A stretch of 64,000 bases of DNA from positions 21,491,225 through 21,555,224 of the forward strand of contig OX387606.1 in NCBI GenBank assembly GCA_947568835.1, written 5' to 3'. The translations under genes and the position numbers were made by a program. The notes under the pieces were generated by a model. That model saw only the letters and a list, made by a program, of their open reading frames with translations, made no database searches and had not been told where the DNA came from. Shown piece after piece: positions 43,703 to 55,184 of the stretch (position 1 is its first letter; every line of letters begins with the position of its first letter). Origin of the DNA: Protonemura montana. Lineage: Eukaryota > Arthropoda > Insecta > Plecoptera > Nemouridae.

Positions 43703-46700
43703 ATGTTGCAGCGTCTGCTCTTGGTTCTCTCCGCCGCGACGCTGGTCACGTGCGGCGTCGCCCAGCACGAGGACGAACACGCCGAGAAACACGTGGGCAT
43801 ACACGTGGCCTCCTGGAAATGGAACGACATCGGCGTGTTGTATACCTTCACGGTGTTCATCGTGGTCTGTGGACTCGCGAAAATAGGTCAGTTCAGTGTT
43901 TCTGTTGTTAGTGGTCTGTGAGTTGGTACCAAATGGTTTGGCGTGCTAAAAGTTAAGCAACACTGAGCTGGGCTAGGTATTGGATGGGTGACCGTCATGC
44001 TGGAGCGATTAAAGTCGATAAAGCCACTTTACTCCAACTCTCGGCAGCACGGTTTTGTGGATAAATCCTGTTGTTCGAGTTGTTCCATCCCTTCGACAAG
44101 AAAAGGCTGCGTGCCGGCACCGGGTTTCCCCTCCTCCTAGGCTAGGTTAGTTTCATCATCCGCATAATAACAGTCTCTGATCACCGACGGAATTAGACCA
44201 CAGCCACAAGGCCAGCTTTGAATATAGTGCGTCGTTAAACACAACAAATCAATCTGTGTTGGTCGCTCAGAGAAATGGTTACACGGATTCATGGTAAGGA
44301 TTACACTGCGGCTAGAGGTACTCAAGGTGGTAACCTCGTGTTATTGCTTCTGGCAAAGCGATGAACGTGGGATCCCAAAACGGTTTACAATACCCACACC
44401 TTGTTATTGTGCTGCTATGGTGATTGCTAGCGGCCAGTCGCACACTGAACTAGCCATGGTAGAGCACACCTTGATAATTGCATAGCTCGGAGAAAGTTGC
44501 CGGAATTTATCGCTTCGATCGGCGGTCATAAAATTGAATTTATCGAGCCTGTTCCAAGCGTCAAGTCCATGCTCTGCGTATTAATTAGCTTAGCAAGCCA
44601 ATTTCTACCAGTGATGTAGCGGTCAATGCACGCGGGTGTACGCAGTCCATGCAGTGATGTAATGGTCAATGCACGCGGGTGTATGTAGTCCACCCAGTGA
44701 TGTACTGGTCAATGCACGCGGGTGTACGCAGTCCACCCAGTGATGTAGTGGTCAATGCACGCGGGTATACGCAGTCCATGCAGTTATGTAGTGGTCAAAG
44801 CACACGGGTATGCGCAGTCCACCCAGTGATGTAGTGGTCAATGCACGCGGGTGTAGGCAGTCCACGCAGTGTTTATTTCTAGTCTGTCCGTGTAGCCCCA
44901 CTCCTACAACTCAGATGTCGCCAGGGAACTCGGGTGTTGCATGGAATTAAACCAATTTAACAAAGATCTGTTGATGAAACCCGTGCAAGGAGATGGCAGC
45001 TGCTCAAGGAACAAATAGGACGCAAATAAGTCACCAATTCGGATGTTTGGTCCATTTCACAAGAATTCAATCTCGCTCAATATCCACGAAGCGGGTGATG
45101 GAAAATCACCATACGCATTTTTTTTGTCCCGCACTGCTCCACTGCATACCTGTACCGTGCTCGACAAAGGTTTATGGGAATATATTCTCTGATTCCAGCT
45201 TTCCACCACGCCCACTTCCTATCGGCACACATTCCAGAGTCTTGGTGAGTCATTTGTTATTAGCCTAGATGTCGATATATATGACATGTCTTTCATGCGC
45301 GTTAGAGTCCCGCATCTGGACTTCAGAGCTTTGACAATGTATTTTGGTATTTAACGATTTTAGCAAAACATTTGACAGCTTGATAACGAGCGGAAAATAC
45401 GAATCGGCAATTGTATTAATTTAATTTCTAATTTGAGTTTCTATGTTCTCTTAATTTTAGTAGACTGGAAACTGTAAATTAGCACCATTCTAAAAAGACA
45501 AACTTTAGCTGCATCAATATGGCATTCAATAGGCAACTCATATTATTCTTCTTATTGGTATTATCTTTTCCAGCCTCATGATATTAGTCGGCGTCCTCTT
45601 CGGAGTGCTCATCTTGTAAGTACCACTTCACTTGAACGCAGTGCCTAATTACTGTCTTGTTACTCGCATGACAGTGACGTCTTATGCTCGTCTTATACTC
45701 TCCAGTTTCACGTTCAAGCAGCCGATCGCAGACGGGAGCGGCAATGAGACAACCAACTTTGAATTACCTCGGTTCACGCCGAAGACGTTCTTCCTGATTC
45801 TTCTGCCACCGTAAGTTTTGACTGTCTATCCCCGTCATTAAACCCCATAATTGGTCCTCGTGCGATCACCGAAGTTAAGCAATACTGCGCTAGGTCAGGT
45901 GTTGGATAGGTGACCACCGTACACATGACCAGTTCTGTCCGGGAGAGAGATTGGAGGGATAAAAGTTAGTAAATCAACTCACTCGCCTTGCTTATCAACC
46001 TCTCGACAGCACGGATTTGTGGAGGAATCCTGTTGTTCGCGTTGTACCGTCCTTCGGAAGAGATGTTAAGCCTGTGGTCCGCTAGGCGCTCTTCGACAGG
46101 AGACGGCTACGTGCCGGCACCGGATTTCCCCTCCTTCCTTCTAGACTAGGCTAGGTTCGTCATCATACTGATGATTAGATTATACACTCTTTCACCGACG
46201 CCATTTGACCAGTCGCAAATAACGAAAATTGTCATTCAGTGCGTCGTGAAACATACCACTTATAAAAAAAAATCCTTGTCCACAGAGTGATACTAGAGGC
46301 CGCCTACTCCTTGTACGACAGAGCTTTCGCAGACAACATTGGGACCGTGATGCTGTACGCCGTGGTGGTAAGACACGCCTAGACTCATTTCCTTCAACAT
46401 TCTTACCAACAAAATCAAGTGCCTCTCATATCTGTTGTATTTCTTTCCAGGGGACACTGATCAATACATTCACGATAGGTATGTCCCTAATATCATCGAT
46501 CTCTCAACCAATTGTCACGCGCCTCCAACAACTAAAATCTGTCATCCCGGTCACATAGGGCCCCTGCTCTTCCTGCTGTTCTACGCCGGTGCCATGGGCG
46601 ACATGATCCTCGTGCCCCTGCACATCGAAGGCCTGCGTCCCATGCCCTACGACCTGACGATGACCGACTGCCTGGTATTCTCTGCACTCATCTCGGCGGT

Positions 46701-49700
46701 CGATCCCGTCGCCGTCCTCGCCATCTTCCAGGAGATCGGCGTCAACAAGGACCTCTACTACCTCGTCTTTGGCGAGTCACTGTTCAATGGTACGCGATTT
46801 GTTAGAGCATACGCTGGTCTCACTTCCTCGACCGGGGCCTTTGGGTTTCCCTAGTTAACATGGGCCTTGTTGAATCCTGCTTGCTCTTACCTGCATACCC
46901 AATGCGTAGACGCGGTGACCGTGGTGCTCTACTCAACGATGGTCACGTTCAGCGAGATGCCGGCCGTCTCTGGGGGAGAATACGGGCTCGCCGTCCTCGC
47001 GTTCTTCGCCTCCAGCCTCGGCGGACTCACCATCGGCATCCTCTTCGGTCTGCTCACCGCGCTCATTACACGTACCACACGCGAGATCAGGGGTAAGTTC
47101 CAGCACAGGAGGACACGCGTCGGGCCTGGAAGACAGGAAGCTGATTTCCTTGTTTCTCGCTCTTTCCAGTGGTGGAGCCTCTGGCTGTCCTCGGCATAGC
47201 GTACCTCTCTTACCTGACAGCAGAACTCTTCCACTTCTCGGGAATCATCAGGTGAGCTGGCAGTGATTAATGTTGCTGTCACCTCCCAGCAAGGAGTGGA
47301 TTGCTGGAAAGGAGTGGATTGCCAGCAAGGAGTGGATTGCCGACAAGGAGTGGATTGCCAGCAATGAGTAGATTGCCAGCAAAGAGTGGTTTGCCGACAA
47401 GAAGGGATTGCCGGCAAGGAGTGGATTGCCAGCAAGGAGTGGATTGCCGGCAAGGAGTGGATTGCCAGCAAGGAGTGGATTGCCAGCAATGGGTGGATTG
47501 CCAGCAAGGAGTGGATTGCCAGCAATGAGTGGATTGCCGGCAAGGAGTGGATTGCCAGCAAGGAGTGGATTGCTGGCAAGGAGTGGATTGCCAGCAAGGA
47601 GTGGATTGCCAGCAATGAGTGGATTGCCAGCAATGAGTGGATTGCCGGCAAGGAGTGGATTGCCAGCAAGGAGTGGATTGCCAGCAAGGAGTGGATTGCC
47701 AGCAAGGAGTGGATTGCCAGCAAGGAGTGGATTGCCAGCAAGGAGTGGATTGCCAGTATGGACTGATCACATAGAATGCTGTTACCGTTCCAGTATAATC
47801 GGGTGCGGTCTGACGCAGGCGCACTACGCACTCAAGAACATCTCCCACAAGTCGTACATCACAGTAATCTACTTCACTAAGATGCTCAGGTGAGAAGTCA
47901 TGTCAAGGTTACGTTGGCGATCAACGTAATGAGTAATCTTACCATAATACTCCAGATAAACGAAGATGTTTATTGTATTGTTGTGTTTAACTACGTCCTG
48001 TTCAAACAACAGGTCTAGTAGCACTGGTCAAAAGAAGTCGATAAATAAGTGAGCTCAGTTTAGAAGGGAGGAAGGGAAACCCGGTGCCAGAACAAAGCCA
48101 AAGAGCACCAAAAGAACCACCGGCTTAACGTATCTTCCGAAGGACGGTACAACGTGAACCACAGGATTCCTCCACAAATCCATGCTGTCAAGAGGTTGAT
48201 ATGCAAGGCGAGTGATGTCTTTGTAATACCTTTTATCCCTATACAACTTCTCTCCGGAACTGAATAAGCCTTGAGTTCAGTGGTCACCAATCCAGCACGT
48301 GACCCAGCGCAGTGTTGATAAACCTGGTGTTCCCAACACGCCAAACCTTTGGTACACAGATTTAACTCATAGCTTACCTCACTGCATCGTGAATTTCTGT
48401 CCCGACTGACTCGATATGACCCCCCCTTGTCACAGCTCCACTAGCGATGCCATCATCTTCTTGTTCCTGGGCATGGTGGTGGTGGCCGATCACCACGTCT
48501 GGCACACCGGCTTTGTGCTCTGGACGCTGGCACTGTGTCTGCTCTGTCGCTTCGCCGGCGTCTACGTCCTGACTGCGTTGGCCAACGCGTTCCGTGTGTC
48601 GCCCATTAACCTGCAAGAGCAGTTCCTGATGGCGTACGGTGGACTGCGCGGTGCAGTCGCGTTCTCCTTGGTGCAGATGTTGGACCCGAAGACAGTCGAG
48701 CCTCGCCAGGTGTTTGTCACCACCACCCTAGTCGTCATTTTCTTCACCGTCTTCATTCAGGTGAGGATTGGATCTCTTGGACTAGTTATAAGTTAAGCGT
48801 TCTGAATCTTGATATTAGGTTTAAAGCCTCCTGGTTTAGTCCCAGCGGTAATGTTAAAAACACTGCTGAGCAAACGAGCCGGCAACATGTGGTAATGATA
48901 TTTGCCACCCAAAGGTGCTCACGATTGGCCTTTTCAACAAACATCTACAGTTCAATAATTACAACTCAAAATATTATCAATGAATATTAATAGTTGGGGT
49001 TAGCATCAGAGAATATTCTTTGAGCGTAATCCCGTTTTAATGCGAGTAATCTGCGAGAAATTACAGTTCTTGACTTTCAAAACGCCGGTGACTCCATCTA
49101 GAAGCAAGTATGTACTTGGTCGGCATAGTAGCTTGACCCTGCGCTCGTTTGAGTTTCTACGGCAACCGACAGGTGGCTGCTCTGGGGTATAATCTGGGAT
49201 TCTCGAGTGCTGGCACTACTAGCTCCTTACTTTGTATTCTTTATGCAGCTTAAAACTTTAGAGTCAACTTAAATTCTGCTCTATAAAAAACATTGCAACT
49301 TTTAAAAGTGTTTTCTCGATCAATATTGAAGTAAAGAGACTTTCTTGTACAAATTCCTGACAGCGCGTAGCCTTGAACTTGCCTACCTTGCGAGAGTGAA
49401 TAAGCATTGTTTATATGCAATTTTAGGGCAGCACCATAAAGCCCCTGGTGACCTGGCTGAAGATCAAGAAGGACACTGCTGGCAAGAAACAAATGTGCGA
49501 AGAAATCAATGAAAATGTAAGATATTAAGTGCTTACCTGCCAGTCGTTGATCGGGGTTGTTCGGGGTTACTTACACTTGGTGTTTATTCGTAGATTGTCA
49601 GCAATCTGATGGCAGGTGTTGAAGAGATCACAGGCATCCGTGGCGACAACTACATTAGGGTATGTAAACACGACCCTGACCTTTGTTTATCTAGATGTTT

Positions 49701-52700
49701 GTTTGATGTTGTTATCATCTCGACTTTGTCCTTGTGTTAACAGCACAAGATCGAACTGTTCGACACGCGGTACATGCAGAAAGTGTTCCTCGTGCCGGAC
49801 CAAGAAAGTGACATGACCAAGCTCTACAAGGAGTTGTCTCTCGTGTGAGTAGAACAGCTGTGACAAGTTCTTAAAACTGGTGCTTTGTCAATTTATTCCG
49901 ATATCAAATGAGTGACAGTCCTGGATTTTAAGTCACCGTTTTGATAACGGCCCCTGTGGTAATGGTTCCATGGTGTCGGTGACCTAGCCTTTACTACCTT
50001 GAAAGGTGGAGGGAATCTCGGTACCGGCACACCGGTCTTTCACATACAAATCATACTCTAAAGAGGTTGATAAGCAAGGAGAGAGACGTTGTACTACACC
50101 TCCAATTTCTTACCCAAGCTGTCAATTTCATAAATATCCCATCCAATACCTGACCCGTTGCTTAACTTCGGTGATCTCACGAGGACCGGTGTTTCCACCA
50201 CGCCAAACCGTTCGGTGGTCACCCGTCCAATACCGGACACAGCGCAGTGTTGCTTAACTTCGGTGATCTCACGAGGATCGGTGTTTCCTCCACGAGCAAC
50301 TGTTTGGCTCATCTGATCTTATCTTGCATCTTATCAAGTAATTAACATCTTCGATATATCTTCGATATTAACTAAATATCTAACTCATTTTTTCATTAAC
50401 TATCTATTAACTAATTATCTAATAAAGTCAATGGAAGGCAAACAACATCGTGAAACTATTTATTAAATTACGACATCAAATCTCATGTTGTAAAAGTGAT
50501 AAGTGATCACATTTTACATCAAATTGTTGATCACGAAATTGAACCGCCTGGGGACATTTAGGAATCGGTCTTGATTATCGTGCCTCCGGTCGCTAGCAAG
50601 TTTGTAGCGGCCATTTTGAACTAGGTCAAACTACAAGCGACAATATTCAAACTCTGAAACAAACTCCATCATAACTGTCGTTGTTGACACAGGATTAATG
50701 ACAACGCTTGCTGCATGCTTGGTTCGTTGGTCCGTCATCTCCTAGTTTATAATAAAAGCTAATTTACTTTGAGTTCACAAATTCCACAACGTCCTTGTCC
50801 ACACAGGCTTCCAGACAATATCGTGTTTTGTCCTAACCCTGCACCGAACTGTCTGGCTTGTTGGAAACACCAGTCCTCGTGGGATCACCTATGTTAAGCA
50901 ACACAGCGCTAGGTCTGGTATTTGATGGGTGACCATCAAACTCATGACCAGTTCTGTTAGGGATAGAGGTTATAGGGATGAAGGTTAATACAACAACTTC
51001 ACTCGCCTTGCTTATCAACCTTTTTACAGCATAGACTTGTGGAAGAATCCTGTTGTTCGCGTTGCACCATCCTTCGGAAGGGTCGTTAAGCCGGTGGTCG
51101 CCTTGATGCCCTTCGACAGGAGTAGGCTATGTGTCGACATCGGGTTTCCTCATCTCTCTCTTGACTTAGTAGCGTTCACCATCATCGTCATCATCACCCA
51201 CTCATTCACCGCTGCCATTAGACTAGTACCACAAGGATGCTTTTCTGTCACTTTTTTCTACTGCAGTTAGATGACATGATATGTGATAGTCTTCATTTGT
51301 GACATTGTTAGAATTGGAAAACATTTGTTATCTTACATCGTTTCACTGGAAAAAAGGCTACACAATCGCACTCCACGGCCCGTTGTCAAAACAGTGTGTC
51401 TTTAAGCACAAACAAATCAATCAATCCTAATTTTCTGCGCCCTCCGATGTGTGGTTCTAGCGAGCACTTTGCCCACCTGTACGGTCCAGTGGCGCTCGTC
51501 GAGGACCAGAACGCCGAGTTGCTGCGACAGGAGTCTTTCCGGGACGATGAGCCGGTCGTAGCAAGCGTTATCCGCCAAGAGTCGATCCTGCGTCGCAAGG
51601 AGTCGTTCCTTCGACGGGAACCTGACGGGAGCGCGACTCTTTCCCCGGGCGTCGAGCTGAGAAATAGAGCGCGGGGTTCGGCTCTTAGAGGGTCCACGCT
51701 AAGAGGGCCCCCGTTGATACGTAGCAACACGGCCACCATCGACGTGGCCCGAGCGGAGGACCTGAGGAACGTGTTCAAGAATTACCCGGAAAAGAAGGTG
51801 CGTCGCTTACGGGTTTGCCAGTTAGCACAAGTAAAAAAATCACATAGGGCTTAAAATGCCAAGTTTAATCAACAATTATTTTCATAGTTTCGCAACCTCA
51901 TGCCTTTTTATCAACAATGAGACAGACTGCCTCATCTCCGATAACAAGAGAACACTTTAAAGTAAAAGTCCCTTTTTTTTAATGATATTTTTATTTCTGT
52001 TTAATTCTTTATCGTAGAAAAGAACTCAGATCGGCTTTCAACATTGATAAAGCAACAGAATTGAAGGGGGCAAGAAATTGTTTTCCTCAGCAACGGGTTG
52101 TTAAATAAGCTAGCGGGTTGATTTGACCGACATTTTGACAGGCTCCTGATTTAACGGGTTGATAGAACGGTATCTGGAAAACTTAATGGCGGTGTTAGAA
52201 GATTGATCACGTCTGACACGTGCGAAACATTGCAAGGATGAAGATAGATATGATTTATTCATTTTGCATCGCAAGGAAAAGTGCTAAGGAAGAAGTTGCG
52301 AACGCGTGAGAGCTTTTTTAGTTTCGGCAAAGAATTTCCACCACCAAACAAAGGTCAAGGTCGGAAAGTGCCGTTGGTAATTTATGGCATCTCTTTTCTT
52401 GGCATCTGGAACAGATTCAGCGCTAGAAGCGTCTGGATCATTTTCAATATTTGACACTTGAAACAGGTTGCGAAGAAATTTCAGCTGGCAGAATGCTAGT
52501 TTGAACAATGTTGGCATGGATGAAGCGTGTTTGACGTATGGTTTTCAGGATTTCTCGTCATTTATCCCAACAATTTTATTTTGTATTACTGTTATTTCAC
52601 GAGCAAAGTGTTGGAAAGCACGGGCATACTCAGTGGTTAATTTCATTCTCGTATCATTTAAAACTATTCCAACTTATCTGCGTCTATCCTATCAGGGTCC

Positions 52701-53573
52701 TATCATCTGCTCGCGCGGGTTTCAAATGTTCAGAGAGCGACGCCATTCTTGTTTCAGTTCCCAAGTCGCGACGCGGACGAGCGCCAGCAGATGCGCGCGC
52801 AGCTTCTGCAGCGTCACATGACTGCGCGCGCAATCACGGCGCTGGTAAACAGACAGTCGCTGCCCGCCGGGGAAACCATGCCCGCCGGGGTGATGCCCAC
52901 CGGAGCGATGCCCGCCAATCGGCAGTCGCTGCCCGCCGAGCCCTCAGATGTCAGCAACATTGTCTCGTCACCATTACCGCGCAGACTCGTGCACTCAGGT
53001 AATACACACGGAATGTATGTGATTTGCTGTTTAACGACGCACTTTTTTCCTGTCAAAGAGCGCCAAGGTTGCAACGCGAACAACAAGATTTCTCCACAAA
53101 TCCATGCTGTCGAGAGGTCATGGGTGTCACCATGGATTTGTGGAGGAATCCTGTTGTTCGCGTTGTACCGTCCTTCAGCAGGGACGTTAGGCCGGTGGTC
53201 TTCTTCGACAAAAGAAGGCTACCTGCCGGCACCAGGTTTCCCTCCTCCCTTCTAGCTAAGGTGAAAGTTCATCTTCATCCTCATCATCAGTCACCTATTC
53301 ACCAACGTCATATTACCAGAATCACAAGAGTGTTGTCATAAAGTTTGCCTTCAAAACTAACAAATCAATGAACTTTCACCAGACATCGAGGAGCGTTACC
53401 CCGAAGAAGTCGAAGGCTTGGACGTGATCATGCACCGTGCCTCGCTGCGCCGCCAACGTTCGCGCAGCACCTCCGACGGGCAAAGCCCCTTCGTGACGCG
53501 TCCGGAAGTCACCCTAGACGACATCCACGAGACCGAGTTGGACGTCTTCCTGCCAAACCCACCCACGCACTGA
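43703..53573 (+). CDS. SLC9A: Na+/H+ exchanger, tandem copy B (17 exons, complete)
   Basis: Exons: 43703-43886, 45199-45244, 45574-45615, 45706-45810, 46286-46367, 46451-46478, 46559-46789, 46910-47092, 47170-47251, 47794-47889, 48436-48760, 49427-49516, 49594-49659, 49744-49844, 51461-51797, 52758-52998, 53383-53573. All exon phases equal those of copy A, giving 809 aa. It has a signal peptide ([16 protein letters not shown]), [28 protein letters not shown] (Glu235, Asp240) and [13 protein letters not shown] (Arg431), so the transport core looks functional. An upstream in-frame ATG at 43586 exists but would bury the signal peptide. Differences from copy A: a shorter loop in exon 7 (8 codons), a shorter loop in exon 4, a tail with repeated RRKES/RRES-like serines in exon 15, and an exon 16 insertion with Met-Pro-Ala repeats. 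Subcellular site and subfamily are inferred only from the family. Confidence 0.94.
43932..44262 (+). mobile_element. 5S-derived SINE, internally deleted, exchanger B intron 1
   Basis: The head is compressed (TGGTTTGGCGTG then AAGTTAAGCAACACTGAGC, TATTGGATGGGTGACC), the body shortened and the tail present (AGTGCGTCGTTAAACACAAC). Confidence 0.8.
44611..44868 (+). repeat. Minisatellite, about 43-bp unit, six copies
   Basis: Tandem copies of a unit with GTGATGTAGTGGTCAATGCA followed by CGCGGGTGTACGCAGTCC lie in exchanger B intron 1. Units carry scattered substitutions. The sequence has no counterpart in copy A. Confidence 0.85.
45850..46265 (+). mobile_element. 5S-derived SINE, exchanger B intron 4
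   Basis: A sense copy from GTCCTCGTGCGATCACCGAA to the tail CAGTGCGTCGTGAAACATAC. The tail ends about 20 bases before the exon 5 acceptor (TCCTTGTCCACAG), leaving almost no host intron between them. Confidence 0.85.
47286..47757 (+). repeat. 18-bp minisatellite, about 26 copies, exchanger B intron 9
   Basis: The unit ATTGCCAGCAAGGAGTGG is repeated with minor variants (CCGGCAAGG, CAGCAATGAG). Because the unit is a multiple of three it creates long open frames on both strands (repeating WIASKE on plus, LLAIHS on minus), but these lie between exon 9 and exon 10 splice sites and are not coding exons. Copy A has only two or three related units at the same place (about 35960-36000). Confidence 0.93.
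47981..48352 (-). mobile_element. 5S-derived SINE, exchanger B intron 10
   Basis: Antisense copy beginning with a degraded tail (TGTTGTGTTTAACTACGTCC) and ending in a shortened head (GTGTTCCCAACACGCCAAAC). It is absent from copy A intron 10. Confidence 0.8.
48840..49110 (+). repeat. Dispersed repeat family B copy, exchanger B intron 11
   Basis: Contains CTGCTGAGCAAACGAGCCGG, CAACATGTGGTAATG, TAATTACAACTCAAAATATT and GCGAGTAATCTGCGAGAAAT, ending near GGTGACTCCATCTAG. Confidence 0.75.
49930..50310 (-). mobile_element. 5S-derived SINE with two tandem heads, exchanger B intron 14
   Basis: On the minus strand two complete head modules are joined (each with AACTTCGGTGATCTCACGAG on the plus strand, near 50166 and 50257, and each with a CCAATACC box). 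The body is shortened. Confidence 0.8.
50850..51430 (+). mobile_element. 5S-derived SINE with internal insertion, exchanger B intron 14
   Basis: Head at 50850-50940, body to about 51240, then roughly 130 bases of unrelated AT-rich sequence, then the tail (CCCGTTGTCAAAACAGTGTG). The tail ends about 30 bases before the exon 15 acceptor. Confidence 0.75.
51870..51965 (-). repeat. Dispersed repeat family C fragment, exchanger B intron 15
   Basis: AGTTTCGCAACCTCATGCC, TTATCAACAATGAGACAG and TCTCCGATAACAAGAGAACA correspond to the centre of family C. Confidence 0.5.
53028..53370. mobile_element. Inverted pair of SINE fragments, exchanger B intron 16
   Basis: A minus-strand fragment (53028-53118: TTTAACGACGCAC, CCACAAATCCATGCTGTCGA) faces a plus-strand fragment (53128-53370: CCATGGATTTGTGGAGGAAT to a degraded tail). 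The arms form a stem of about 40 bp around 53110-53130. The tail end lies about 15-25 bases before the exon 17 acceptor. Confidence 0.75.
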
Positions 53574-54835
53574 CGGCATGCAAGGTCCCACGGGACCACG
53601 CAGGGAAGGACAAGGCTTCCTGCGAAGAAGGGCAAGGAAGTCTGGAAGTGAAAGCTTCGTACGGCCGCCGGTATCTTCTCTGGTCTTTGTATTGGTTGTA
53701 TTTTCGTTCAGTTAATTACAAATATACTGATGATCAGTGGGACATAAGCTGAGAAACGAGTTGCGTCAGGTGAATTCAGTTCTTGAAGTTGACGCTGCTG
53801 CGGCGGATGGAGTTGATGCTGAACTATTTGTGTTTGCGGCACATTTTGCAGCAAAATTCGTGTGTTTCACGTGGAACTTAATCGCATTTCTGTACATAAA
53901 GACTTGAATTTCAACCGTGGTTAATTTGAATTCCGAACACAGGTGTACGTACGATAAGATAATTACATTTATTTCAATTACCGCTGTGTTTTTTTTTTGT
54001 TTTTTTTTTGTACCTCTCGCCCCGTCTGATTATAGATTTAAAAGTGTTTTTGTTTTAGTGCAATTGTGACGAGAATATGTGCAGTGCTTTCACAATCGCA
54101 TCGGTCAACATTTTACATTAATTCAGGAAGAAAGATTCCAGAGAAATACCTGCAAGTCATATTAACTAAGTTTTGATTTATCAAACTCCGTTCGACGATC
54201 GAAGAAAGCCTCGATGAAAACACACGTCGAGGCATGAACTGGAAAGGTTGGGTGAGGTTTGGCACGAAGAATGCGAAGCATATATTTGCAATGAAGCGCA
54301 CACTTTGTAGATGAATAGCAATTAGTGAAAGACTTTAATTTTAATTACAGATTCAATTATTGATGCTGGTAGAATTGGTTGTCAAAGTTAATTATTAGGA
54401 CTAACGTCATATCTAACCATGTCTATTATTCCCAGTAGTTGCGGCTGGTATTGGGTTAGATATAACTTTGTTTACAATCGTTAATAATTAAGGTTTCCTA
54501 GCCACAATGTCCAGCTTCCAGGCACGGTTTGTTTATTTTTAGAAGAGCACGATATCTGCCTGTAGAATCCACCGCTTCTCCACAGGAATGTTTGTCAAAG
54601 AGAGCCTTCCAGCGACACCAAACATTACCAAACCAGACCCGCGTCGATCTTATCTCGCTGCATTAATGATAACTACCAGCTCGATTACCTGCTCAGACAA
54701 CCGACCCTTGGTTAGTCTATTTCGTACGTTCCCGAGGTACGGTTCAGCCTACACAGAGACTGCTCGGTACTACAGCTACTTGTCATAGAGATTGTTAGTT
54801 TCAATGAAACGTGGTCGAGTCTGTGTCGCTTAAAC

Positions 54836-55016
54836 GCGGTGGTCCTTCGGGACGCTGTGCTCCGCTCGATATGGACGCCGGTGACGTCGACACGGAGGCG
54901 ACGTCGGACGTCGGTTGCACTGTCATACGGGGACGCGCTCTCTCGCTCGATAGATCAAGTTGGCACCCTTGACCCGGAGGAGGGGAACGAGAACACCGCG
55001 CGTTTTATTGTCTGGT
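54836..55016 (+). other. GC-rich open segment, possible first exon
   Basis: This CpG-rich patch contains many GTCG/CGTCG motifs. It is open in one frame up to a GTCTG|GTGAGG donor-like site at 55016. Another frame offers an ATG at 54871 with 33 codons (MDAGDVDTEATSDVG start). No downstream exon was found in the window. It could be a promoter CpG cluster or the first exon of a gene to the right. Confidence 0.2.
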
Positions 55017-55184
55017 GAGGAGATGTTTTCATTAATTTTTGTGAAAAGTGGAGATATATTGGTGTACTCACGTGCTCTGTGCAATCGTTCCATCGTGGCC
55101 CCAGCACGAAATTAATTTCCCCTGGAGAAACTTCTAATTATGATTACAAAAGTAAATGCTCTTCTACCCCTTTGTCAGTTGAAT

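Noticed and set aside
47286..47757. CRISPR-like array
   Set aside because: There are no unique spacers; units are directly contiguous and the setting is a eukaryotic intron.
47386..47893. Long repetitive open frames on both strands (WIASKE-type and LLAIHS-type)
   Set aside because: They are generated by the 18-bp minisatellite and lie inside exchanger B intron 9, between well-supported splice sites.
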